NCBI GenBank assembly: GCA_012269805.1
Contig: JAAXJP010000262.1
Span: forward strand, 1-6,286
Reading direction: 5' to 3'
DNA from: Rubrivirga sp.
GTDB lineage: Bacteria > Bacteroidota > Rhodothermia > Rhodothermales > Rubricoccaceae
DNA: 6,286 nt
The notes below the pieces were generated by a model that worked only from the letters and a program-made list of their open reading frames with translations, was not told where the DNA came from and ran no database searches. Each line of letters starts with the position of its first letter. Positions within the stretch are counted from its first letter, which is position 1. Shown here piece after piece: positions 1 to 5,353 of the stretch. A program made the translations under genes and the position numbers.

Positions 1-39
1 GCCTCACCCGACGGCGCCCGCGGCGCCGTCGGGTGAGGC
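1..39. repeat. Perfect 18-bp inverted repeat with a 3-nt loop
   Basis: Bases 1-18 (gcctcacccgacggcgcc) are the exact reverse complement of bases 22-39, with the loop cgc at 19-21. The repeat covers the last codons and stop of the SOD-like gene on the minus strand. No T-run follows on either strand, so it is a poor intrinsic terminator. It lies exactly at the window edge and coincides with loss of the conserved C-terminus of the encoded protein. A fold-back artefact at a contig end is therefore as likely as a real hairpin. The palindrome itself is certain; its origin is not. Confidence 0.9.
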
Positions 40-582
40 CGCGTCGTCGCGATCTGCGCGGAGGACGACGGCCCGCCCGACGAGGGACTGCGTGCCGTCG
101 AGCGAGAGCGCGGGGTCGATCCGGTCGTAGCGCCCGTCACCGTCGTCGCCGCGGACGTTGCCGAGGTCGCCGGCGTGGCGGAGGCCGGGCGGCGCGTACG
201 GCCCGCCGTGGGGCGTGCCCGCCTCGGCGCCGAGGTGGACCGACGGGTCGGCGTCGCAGGCGCGGCCGCGCAGGACCTGGAAGCCGTGGAAGCCGCTCGC
301 GCTGAGGCCCTCCAGCGCCGCGGTCACGCGCACGCCGCCCGCCACCCGCGTGAACGTGACCGTCCCGCTCACGTCGCCGTCGCCGACCGGGGCGATCTGT
401 GCCCGCGCGAGGTCCACGCCCTGAACGTCGACGGTGTCCGGGGGGAACGTCCTGGCCGCGCGCGATTCCGCGCTCGCCGAGTCCGCCACGGGGGCCGGGG
501 CGGGTGCGGGCGGAGCGGGCTCGCACGCGGTTACGGCGAGCGCCAGAGCCGCCGCGACGGGGAGTGGGTGAGCGGGGCGCAT
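4..582 (-). CDS. Cu/Zn superoxide dismutase-like lipoprotein with degenerate copper site
   Basis: A 192-residue exported lipoprotein of the Cu/Zn superoxide dismutase (SodC) fold. Residues 1-20 form a signal peptide with lipobox V-T-A-C (Cys20), followed by a Pro/Ala-rich linker (21-34). The SOD domain runs from about residue 50 to the end. The zinc ligands are all present: His116, His125 (PHGGP), His136 and Asp139 (RHAGDLGN). Of the copper ligands only the bridging His116 remains: the HGFHxH motif reads HGFQVL (Gln102, Leu104), and the late histidine of the VVH motif is Arg175. Cys109 matches the first disulfide cysteine, but its partner in the terminal R-x-A-C-G motif is missing because the frame stops after GAAGAVG inside the palindrome at 1-39. 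Superoxide dismutation by the normal copper cycle is therefore unlikely. A zinc-bound structural or metal-binding envelope role is possible, as suggested for other copper-site-deficient bacterial SodC homologues. ATG at 580-582 was chosen because it begins the signal peptide; the open frame upstream is a shadow. Confidence 0.85.
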   Translation of the reverse strand: MRPAHPLPVAAALALAVTACEPAPPAPAPAPVADSASAESRAARTFPPDTVDVQGVDLARAQIAPVGDGDVSGTVTFTRVAGGVRVTAALEGLSASGFHGFQVLRGRACDADPSVHLGAEAGTPHGGPYAPPGLRHAGDLGNVRGDDGDGRYDRIDPALSLDGTQSLVGRAVVLRADRDDAASPDGAAGAVG

Positions 583-654
583 GGGTGCCGATACGGCCCG
601 CTGGCCCGGTCTGTTCTGCCCGGCGGTAGCTTCGGGGCTCCCTCCACTCGCCCC
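583..654. promoter_or_regulatory. Divergent intergenic region of the SOD-like and ABC ATPase genes
   Basis: These 72 bases separate two divergent starts and must hold promoters for both if each is transcribed separately. On the plus strand TAGCTTCG at 627-634 differs at one position from the Bacteroidota -7 consensus TAnnTTTG and lies 22 bases before the GTG at 655. I see no convincing -33 element and no clear minus-strand promoter. The assignment is tentative. Confidence 0.3.
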
Positions 655-1266
655 GTGCCCGCCCGTCTCGTCGCCGACCAGCTCTCGATGCGCTTCGGCC
701 GTCGGCGGCTCTTCGACGGGCTGAGCGTGGCGGTCGAGCCCGGCGCTCCGCTCGCGGTCCTCGGCGCCAACGGGTCCGGCAAGTCGACGCTCCTCCTCCT
801 GTTCGCCGGCCTCCTCGCGCCGACGGGGGGCGAGGCCCGCCTCGAGGTCGACGGCGCGGCCGTCCCAGCCCGTGACGTGCCGCTCCGCGTGGGCTACGTG
901 GCCCCGGCGCTCGATCTCTACGACGCCCTCACGGCCCGCGAGACGCTGGCCTTCCTCGCCCGCGCCCGCGCGCTCCCCGACGCGGCGGCTCGGGTGGCTG
1001 CCACGCTCGACCGCGTCGGCCTCGGCGACCGGACGGACGACCCCGTCGCGGCGTTCTCGACCGGGATGCGCCAGCGGCTCCGCCTCGCCACGGCGCTCGT
1101 CCACGACCCGCCGGTGCTCCTGCTGGACGAGCCCGGGGCGACGCTCGACGCCGCCGGGCGCGACCTGACCTCGTCCCTCGTCGCCGACCCCTCACGCGTG
1201 GTCGTCCTCGCGACGAACGACCCGGGCGAGGCCGCGCTCTGCCCGAGGCGGGTGGAACTGGGGTGA
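655..1266 (+). CDS. ABC transporter ATP-binding protein, CcmA-like
   Basis: A 203-residue single-domain ABC ATPase that would power a membrane permease at the cytoplasmic face. Walker A is GANGSGKST (37-45), the signature is FSTGMRQRL (134-142) in place of LSGGQ, and Walker B is VLLLDEP (154-160) with Asp158/Glu159, followed by the D-loop TLD (163-165). The Q-loop region reads GYVAPALDLYDALT (80-93) without a glutamine, and the switch histidine is Asn188 (ATND). The short length, STGM signature and GYVAP/LYDxLT stretch resemble the compact CcmA-like ATPases annotated as heme exporters. No permease or cytochrome c maturation gene is adjacent, so the substrate is unknown. GTG at 655 was chosen because it places the first strand (ARLVADQLSMRF) directly at the N-terminus; the open frame further upstream lacks ABC features and covers the divergent SOD-like gene. 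Met12 is too late, since it would remove that strand. Confidence 0.88.
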   Translation: MPARLVADQLSMRFGRRRLFDGLSVAVEPGAPLAVLGANGSGKSTLLLLFAGLLAPTGGEARLEVDGAAVPARDVPLRVGYVAPALDLYDALTARETLAFLARARALPDAAARVAATLDRVGLGDRTDDPVAAFSTGMRQRLRLATALVHDPPVLLLDEPGATLDAAGRDLTSSLVADPSRVVVLATNDPGEAALCPRRVELG

Positions 1267-1296
1267 CTGGGCCGGCGGCGCTCAGCCCCCGGCCAG
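1267..1296. terminator. Possible bidirectional hairpin between convergent genes
   Basis: ctgggccgg (1267-1275) can pair with ccggccag (1289-1296) with one bulged g, giving eight base pairs around a 13-base loop. It lies between the convergent stops of the ABC ATPase and comF genes and runs into the last comF codons. There is no T-run, so termination is only a suggestion. Confidence 0.3.
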
Positions 1297-1998
1297 GGCG
1301 AGCGCCGCGACGTGGACACGGGCACCGGCCTCGGCGAGCGGCCGGGCGGACGCGGCCAGCGTGGCGCCGGTCGTGAGGACGTCGTCGACGACGAGCACGC
1401 GGCGGCCGGCGACGCGGGCCCCGGGGGCGAGCGCGAAAGCGCCGTCGACGTTCCGGCGGCGGTCGACGGCCGAGAGCGCCGCCTGCGACCGCGTCGGGCG
1501 GGTGCGGACGAGGAGGTCGAGGGCCGGCACGCCGAGCGAGTCGGCCACGCCCTCTGCGAGCGTGGCCCCCTGGTTGTAGCCACGGTCGAGCGCCCGGAGC
1601 CGGGAGAGCGGGACCGGGGCCACGGCGTCGATCCTCACGCCGGTCGTGGCAACGGCGAGCCCGAGCGCGCGTCCGAGCGGGACGCCGAGGGCCGGCCGGC
1701 CGCCGTACTTCAGCGCGTGCTGGACGCGGCGGACGATCCCCCCGGGGTCGTAGGCCCACAGCGCGACGGCGGAGTCGACGGCCGGGTCGCCGGCGAGGAG
1801 CCGGGTGGCCGCCTCGGCGTCGGCGCGGGGGAGGCCGCGGAGACAGGTCGCGCACAGGGCGTCGGCCGGGTCGGGCAGGCGCGACTCGCAGCCGAGGCAG
1901 AGGGTGGGATAGGCGAGCCCCGCCAGCCCGTCGGCGAGCCCGCGCGCGAGCCGGCCGAGGTGGGCGGGGAGCCGGCGGCGAGGCAGGGGCGAGGTCAC
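1282..1998 (-). CDS. comF: ComF family phosphoribosyltransferase-like protein
   Basis: A 238-residue protein of the ComF/GntX family, usually about 200-250 residues. An N-terminal zinc ribbon is formed by two CxxC pairs (Cys34/37 and Cys49/52). The type I phosphoribosyltransferase domain follows. It contains the family blocks HALKYGGRP, PVPLSRLRALDRGYNQ and TRSQAALSAVDRRRN, and the 13-residue PRPP-binding motif VLVVDDVLTTGAT (201-213). In naturally competent bacteria ComF is needed for DNA uptake or early handling of incoming single strands. Elsewhere the role is unclear, and no other competence gene is in the window. GTG at 1998 is the best start: it lies about 30 residues before the zinc ribbon, as in relatives. 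The frame stays open to about 2559, but the extra part lies opposite two plus-strand genes. The family assignment is firm and the exact start less so. Confidence 0.9.
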   Translation of the reverse strand: MTSPLPRRRLPAHLGRLARGLADGLAGLAYPTLCLGCESRLPDPADALCATCLRGLPRADAEAATRLLAGDPAVDSAVALWAYDPGGIVRRVQHALKYGGRPALGVPLGRALGLAVATTGVRIDAVAPVPLSRLRALDRGYNQGATLAEGVADSLGVPALDLLVRTRPTRSQAALSAVDRRRNVDGAFALAPGARVAGRRVLVVDDVLTTGATLAASARPLAEAGARVHVAALALAGG

Positions 1999-2061
1999 AC
2001 GGAATGAGGCGGGCGCGCCGCAATATCTTGGCCGCCCCTTTCCCGTCCAAACCGCCTCTCC
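1999..2061. promoter_or_regulatory. Divergent promoter region, comF and the 75-residue protein gene
   Basis: A 63-base gap between divergent starts. It holds the only clearly A/T-rich patch here, caatatcttg (2021-2030). On the plus strand TATCTTGG (2024-2031) differs at one position from TAnnTTTG and sits 32 bases before the ATG at 2062. The same patch read on the minus strand (gatattg) could serve comF. No -33 element is obvious. Confidence 0.35.
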
Positions 2062-2289
2062 ATGCCCGAACGCCGAGGGATGATCATCAAGAACGTGTCC
2101 GACGACACGCTCGACCTCCGCCTCGACTCGCGGACCATCCACATGACCGCGGGGGAGGAACGGCCCGTCACGGCGCCCGAGGTCAAGGACTCGCGGCTCC
2201 GGCAGGCGCTCCAAGTCCGCGAGATCGCCATCGTCCGCCCGATGACCGACGAGGAGGCCGCCGCCCTGGACGCCGAGCTCAGCGCGTGA
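2062..2289 (+). CDS. Small hypothetical protein, 75 residues
   Basis: A 75-residue acidic protein that I cannot assign to a named family. It begins with a likely beta-rich part (MIIKNVSDDTLDLRLDSRTIHMTAGEE split over residues 7-33, then RPVTAPEV) and ends in a likely helix, MTDEEAAALDAELSA (61-75). It has no signal peptide, membrane segment or cysteine. The alternating hydrophobic pattern of the N-terminal half (IIKNV, LDLRL, IHM) and the varied codon content argue for a real gene. It starts next to the A/T-rich promoter-like patch and ends 49 bases before the glycosyltransferase gene on the same strand, so the two are probably co-transcribed. ATG at 2062 follows a pyrimidine-rich leader; ATG at 2080 (Met7) is a possible alternative start. 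A functional link to the tRNA-modifying neighbour is speculation from position only. Confidence 0.75.
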   Translation: MPERRGMIIKNVSDDTLDLRLDSRTIHMTAGEERPVTAPEVKDSRLRQALQVREIAIVRPMTDEEAAALDAELSA

Positions 2290-2338
2290 CGGCCGACGAG
2301 TGACCCGGCAGGGGACCCCCGCCCATCGCCCCTCACTC

Positions 2339-3490
2339 ATGAACGTCCTCGCCCTGGAGCCCTGGTTCGGCGGCTCGCACAAGCGGTTCCTGACCGGGCT
2401 CGCCGCGCACAGCGCGCACGACGTCCGCGTGGTCGAGATGGCCGCGCGGTACTGGAAGTGGCGGATGCAGGGGGGCGCCGTGACCCTCGCGGAAAAGACG
2501 CGCGAGGTCCTCGCGGGCGGCTGGCGGCCCGACCTCGTGTTCGCGACCGACATGGTCAACGTGCCGGCGTTCCTCGCGCTGACGCGCGACGTGCTGGCCG
2601 ATGTCCCGGTCGTCCTCTACGTCCACGAGAACCAGCTGACGTACCCGCTCCAGGAAGGCCGCGAGCGGGACGTCACGTACGCCTGGATCAACTACCTCTC
2701 GGCGCTCGCCGCGGACCGGGTCGTGTTCAACAGCCGGTTCCACCACGACGAGTTCTTCGGCGCGCTCCCCGACCTCCTGCGGCGGTTCCCCGACTACGCC
2801 CACGTCGGGGAGCTTCCGGCCCTCCGCGAGAAGAGCTCGGTCCTCCACCTCGGCCTCGACCTGGCCGGCCTCGACGCGGCCCGGCCCGAGGCCGAGGCGC
2901 GGCGCCAGCGCGAGCCGGGCCCCCCCGTCGTGCTCTGGAACCACCGCTGGGAGTACGACAAAAACCCCGAGGCCTTTTTCCGGGTGATGAACCGGCTCGA
3001 CGACGTCGGCGAGCGGTTCCGCCTCGTCCTCGCCGGCAAGACGTTCGCCGAGCAGCCGCCGGCGTTCGAGGCGGGCTTCCGGCGCTACGCCGAGCGCGTG
3101 CTCCACTACGGCTACGCCGAGTCGTTCGCCGACTACGCCGCGCTCCTCTGGCGCTCCGACGTCGTCGCCTCGACGTCGGTCCACGAGTTTTTCGGCATCT
3201 CGATGCTGGAGGCCATCCACTGCGGCTGCCACCCGCTCCTGCCCAACCGGCTGACGTACCCGGAGCTGATCCCGGAGCGGCTCCACCGGCCGCTCCTCCA
3301 CGCGCCCGTCCTCTACGACTCCGAGGACGCTCTCTTCGAGACGCTCCGCGCCATCCTCCGAGGCGAGGCCCAGCCGCTGCCGGGGGAGGTCCTCCGGGAG
3401 GTCCCCGCCGACCTCGCGTGGCCGCTCATGGCGCCCCGCTTCGACGCGCTGTTCGAGAGCGCGGCGTCGCCCGCCTCGGCCGGCCCGTGA
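2339..3490 (+). CDS. tRNA-queuosine alpha-mannosyltransferase-like glycosyltransferase (DUF3524/GTDC1 family)
   Basis: A 383-residue cytoplasmic GT-B glycosyltransferase. It resembles human QTMAN/GTDC1, which transfers mannose from GDP-mannose to the queuosine base of tRNA-Asp. Family blocks visible in order are EPWFGGSHKRF (7-17), YWKWRMQG, the HENQLTYP motif (from His96), VFNSRFHHDEFF, the NHRWEYDKNPEAFF block (201-214), and HEFFGISMLEA (282-292) with its Glu283-x7-Glu291 spacing, followed by CGCHP (295-299). The N-terminal DUF3524 part binds acceptor and the C-terminal GT4-like part binds the nucleotide sugar. ATG at 2339 was preferred over GTG at 2300 because it puts GGSHK about ten residues from the N-terminus, as in relatives. 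No queuosine synthesis gene (tgt, queA, queG) is in the window. The tRNA substrate is inferred from the family and may differ in this bacterium. The gene is 49 bases downstream of the 75-residue protein gene and probably shares its transcript. Confidence 0.9.
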   Translation: MNVLALEPWFGGSHKRFLTGLAAHSAHDVRVVEMAARYWKWRMQGGAVTLAEKTREVLAGGWRPDLVFATDMVNVPAFLALTRDVLADVPVVLYVHENQLTYPLQEGRERDVTYAWINYLSALAADRVVFNSRFHHDEFFGALPDLLRRFPDYAHVGELPALREKSSVLHLGLDLAGLDAARPEAEARRQREPGPPVVLWNHRWEYDKNPEAFFRVMNRLDDVGERFRLVLAGKTFAEQPPAFEAGFRRYAERVLHYGYAESFADYAALLWRSDVVASTSVHEFFGISMLEAIHCGCHPLLPNRLTYPELIPERLHRPLLHAPVLYDSEDALFETLRAILRGEAQPLPGEVLREVPADLAWPLMAPRFDALFESAASPASAGP

Positions 3491-3505
3491 GCCCACCGAG
3501 GCGGG
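3470..3505. terminator. Perfect 10-bp hairpin between convergent genes
   Basis: cccgcctcgg (3470-3479) is the exact reverse complement of ccgaggcggg (3496-3505), separated by 16 bases that include the glycosyltransferase stop codon and can pair further (ggc with gcc). A second, smaller hairpin follows: gcgagg (3506-3511) with cctcgc (3521-3526) across the stop codon of the minus-strand gene. The position at a tail-to-tail junction suggests a bidirectional terminator or transcript-stabilising structure. A proper U-tract is absent. Confidence 0.5.
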
Positions 3506-3512
3506 GCGAGGG

Positions 3513-4310
3513 CTAGTTGTCCTCGCCGAGGAGGCCGCCCAGCAAGCCGCCGGCCGCGAGTCCGCCGATGGCGCCGAGCGCGTTGCCCCCGCCCCCGGTC
3601 TCGCCCTTCCGCCCGTACATCCGGCTGGCCGCCACGATCCGGTCCGCCAGGCGCGAGAACGGGAGGCTCTGGAGGAACACCTTGCCCGGGCCCTCGATCC
3701 GCGCGATCACCAAGCCCTCGCCGCCGAAGAGCGCGTTCTTGAACCCCCTCTGGAACTCGATGTCGTAGTCGACCGACTCCGAGAAGGCGACGAGGCAGCC
3801 CGTGTCGACGCGGAGGACCTCGCCGCCGGCCAGGTCGCGCTCGACGATGGTCCCGCCCGCGTGGGCGAAGGCGAGGCCGTCGCCGCTGAGGCGCTGGAGG
3901 ATGAAGCCCTCGCCGCCGAACAGGCCGGCCCCGATCTTCTTCGTGAACGCGACCTCGATCTCGATGCCGGAGGCCGCGCAGAGAAACGCGTCTTTCTGGC
4001 ACAGGAACCGGCCGCCGTAGTCGCCGAGGTCGAGCGGGATCACCTTGCCGGGGTACGGCGCGCTAAACGAGACCTGGGCCTTGCCGCGGCCCTCGTTCGT
4101 GAACGACGTGATAAAGAAGCTCTCGCCGGCGATCCGCCGCTTGAGCCCTTTCATGAACCCGCCGCCCGTGCCGGTGTCCATCCGAATCGCGTCGTCCATG
4201 TAAAGCATGGCCCCGGCCTCGGCGCGGACGGCCTCGCCGGGGTCGAGCTCGATCTCGACGATCTGGAGGTCGTCGCCGATGAGGCGGTAGTCGATGTCGT
4301 GGACGGGCAT
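3513..4310 (-). CDS. TIGR00266/AIM24 family protein
   Basis: A 265-residue protein of the TIGR00266 (AIM24, formerly DUF124) family, a beta-rich jelly-roll-like fold found in bacteria, archaea and yeast mitochondria. Its bacterial function is not established. Typical blocks are visible: the N-terminal LQIVEIELDPGEAVRAEAGAM segment (split around residues 15-35) with AEAGAMLYMD (30-39); GGGFMKGLKRRIAGESFF; the CQKDAFLCA strand; FGGEGFILQRLSGDG; and a second FGGEGLVIARIEGPG near residue 200, the internal repeat expected of the family. The protein ends in a glycine-rich tail (about 238-262) before an acidic GEDN terminus, a tail common in this family. There is no signal peptide, so the protein is probably cytoplasmic or peripheral. 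ATG at 4310 directly precedes the conserved N-terminus. It diverges from the lipoprotein gene at 4407, with no obvious functional partner nearby. Confidence 0.93.
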   Translation of the reverse strand: MPVHDIDYRLIGDDLQIVEIELDPGEAVRAEAGAMLYMDDAIRMDTGTGGGFMKGLKRRIAGESFFITSFTNEGRGKAQVSFSAPYPGKVIPLDLGDYGGRFLCQKDAFLCAASGIEIEVAFTKKIGAGLFGGEGFILQRLSGDGLAFAHAGGTIVERDLAGGEVLRVDTGCLVAFSESVDYDIEFQRGFKNALFGGEGLVIARIEGPGKVFLQSLPFSRLADRIVAASRMYGRKGETGGGGNALGAIGGLAAGGLLGGLLGEDN

Positions 4311-4406
4311 GTCGGTAGGAGGGGGGTGGTTCGCCCCACTCTACGGCAAAACGGCCTCATGCCCGTCGTCCGGCCCGACATTGCCCCGAGCCCCCTCGCG
4401 ATCCCG
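4311..4406. promoter_or_regulatory. Divergent intergenic region, AIM24-family and lipoprotein genes
   Basis: A 96-base gap between divergent starts. It contains a G-run (4321-4327), the relatively A-rich tacggcaaaacgg around 4343-4355 and cgacattgcccc around 4377-4388. Promoters for both genes must be here or within the flanking coding sequence, but no element is clear enough to place. I see no riboswitch-like or repeated structure. Confidence 0.25.
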
Positions 4407-5003
4407 ATGTCCCGACTCCTGTTCCTCTCGCTCCTTCTCGCGGCCTGCGCCGGTGAGCCGGCCGAAGGGCCCGCGACTCCGGAGGCCGACGCCGCCGTCC
4501 CCACGTCCGCTGCGGATGGCGCGGAGGGCCCCGAAGAGCCCACCCCTGCGCCGCCCGACTCGTCGGAGTGGACCGTCGGGATCGTCGACCTCGACGCCTC
4601 CGGGGAGGGGCAGGCCGTGCTGGCGGACGTCCGCGCCGCGACGCACGACGGCTATGACCGGGTCGCCTTCGAGTTCGAGTCGGTCCGGCCGGCGGTCCAC
4701 GTCGAGTACGTCGACGAGCCGATACGCCAGTGCGGCTCGGGCCGGACCGTCGAGCTGCCGGGCGACGGGTGGCTGGCCGTTCGGTTCAGTGGGGCCCGCG
4801 CGCACACCGAGGCCGGTGAGGTCACGGTCGACCCGGCCCGCCGCGACCTCGGGCTGCCCACCGCGCTGGCCCTCGTCCCAACGTGCGACTTCGAGGGCGA
4901 GGTGGTGTGGGTCGTCGCGGCGGCGTCGCCGGAGCCGGTCCGCGTCACGACGCTCGAGGGGCCGCCGCGCGTCGCGGGCGACCTCCGGCACGCGGAGGGC
5001 TGA
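4407..5003 (+). CDS. AMIN-like domain-containing lipoprotein
   Basis: A 198-residue predicted lipoprotein. A short signal peptide (1-13) ends in the lipobox L-A-A-C (Cys14). A Pro/Ala/Glu-rich acidic linker (15-54) precedes a single beta-rich domain (about 55-195). The blocks GYDRVAFEFE (82-91), VEYVDEPI (99-106), GSGRTVELPGDGWLAVRF (110-127), DFEGEVVWVV (161-170) and PVRVTTLEGPPRV (177-189) match the AMIN-like domain of actinobacterial and other secreted lipoproteins, which resembles the peptidoglycan-binding AMIN domain. The role is probably at the cell envelope, possibly cell-wall interaction, but no enzymatic domain is present. Cys109 and Cys160 lie in adjacent conserved blocks and could form a disulfide outside the cytoplasm. 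ATG at 4407 starts the signal peptide directly; an upstream in-frame ATG at 4359 would bury it. The stop codon abuts the stop of the minus-strand small ORF. Confidence 0.82.
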   Translation: MSRLLFLSLLLAACAGEPAEGPATPEADAAVPTSAADGAEGPEEPTPAPPDSSEWTVGIVDLDASGEGQAVLADVRAATHDGYDRVAFEFESVRPAVHVEYVDEPIRQCGSGRTVELPGDGWLAVRFSGARAHTEAGEVTVDPARRDLGLPTALALVPTCDFEGEVVWVVAAASPEPVRVTTLEGPPRVAGDLRHAEG

Positions 5004-5195
5004 CTAGGCGCGAGCGCGGGGACGCCGGGCGCGCCGGTCGGTCCGAGGTCGCGTGGACGCCTGCGTCTGCGCCTCGATCTGGCGGAGGCACGCACAGTAG
5101 CGGTCCCAGGCGCCGGCGTGGCCGGCGAGCCAGGCGGCGCGGGCGCGGTCGAGGGCGCAGCGGAGAGTCGGCGCGGTGGGGAGCGGAGCGGGCAT
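5004..5195 (-). CDS. Possible small hypothetical protein, 63 residues
   Basis: A 63-residue open frame that I do not recognise. Residues 10-46 look helical and contain three cysteines (Cys13, Cys34, Cys36, the last two as CxC) and two tryptophans (Trp22, Trp30). The tail (49-63) is arginine-rich and basic. Its TAG stop directly abuts the TGA of the convergent lipoprotein gene, and it starts with ATG in a gap that otherwise has no gene. A cytoplasmic, possibly nucleic-acid- or metal-binding peptide is conceivable. In DNA this G+C-rich, random open frames are common, so it may be non-coding. If it is not real, 5004-5353 is a 350-base intergenic stretch with only the inverted repeat at 5272-5302. 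Confidence 0.45.
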   Translation of the reverse strand: MPAPLPTAPTLRCALDRARAAWLAGHAGAWDRYCACLRQIEAQTQASTRPRTDRRARRPRARA

Positions 5196-5271
5196 GGCGA
5201 CCGTCGGGGGTGCGGTTCGTCGAATCCCAACAATCGGGCCATCCGCGTGTAGAGCCGCCGAGCGCGTCTCC

Positions 5272-5302
5272 GGTGGTTCGAACGGGTAGAAATGGAACCA
5301 CC
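5272..5302. repeat. 8-bp inverted repeat upstream of the YggS-family gene
   Basis: ggtggttc (5272-5279) and gaaccacc (5295-5302) are exact reverse complements around a 15-base loop that is unusually A-rich for this DNA (gaacgggtagaaatg). The repeat ends 51 bases before the ATG at 5354. It could be an operator or leader hairpin. It is not a tRNA end: the ttcgaac in the left arm has no matching T-stem. Confidence 0.5.
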
Positions 5303-5353
5303 CCGTCTCAGATCGAGAACGGATCCCCTCGGGCCGCGCGGGGTACGCACCGC

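Noticed and set aside
583..1104. Upstream extension of the minus-strand SOD-like frame to 1104
   Set aside because: It runs antisense through the ABC ATPase gene and would bury a clear lipoprotein signal peptide; the extension is low-complexity Arg/Glu/Gly sequence typical of shadow frames in G+C-rich DNA.
929..2050. 373-residue minus-strand frame overlapping comF and the ABC ATPase
   Set aside because: Arg/Pro/Gly-dominated composition without domains; it is an alternative-frame shadow of the real genes.
1999..2559. Upstream extension of the comF frame to 2559
   Set aside because: It is antisense to the 75-residue gene and the glycosyltransferase and shows no family sequence before the zinc ribbon; GTG at 1998 gives the usual length.
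2333..3496. 387-residue minus-strand open frame opposite the glycosyltransferase
   Set aside because: The plus-strand frame has full family motifs from end to end; the minus-strand frame is Val/Glu/Arg-rich, mirrors its codons and has no recognisable domain.
3861..4406. Long plus-strand extension upstream of the AMIN-like lipoprotein
   Set aside because: It is antisense to the AIM24-family gene, and the lipoprotein signal peptide begins only at 4407.
5210..5300. tRNA-like ggttcg / ttcgaac fragments
   Set aside because: Neither fragment has a matching five-base T-stem, acceptor stem or anticodon arm nearby; the resemblance is limited to the T-loop letters.
5004..5353. 118- and 232-residue minus-strand frames across the gap before yggS
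   Set aside because: They overlap the lipoprotein or the compact 63-residue frame, are Arg/Pro-rich and lack any recognisable pattern.
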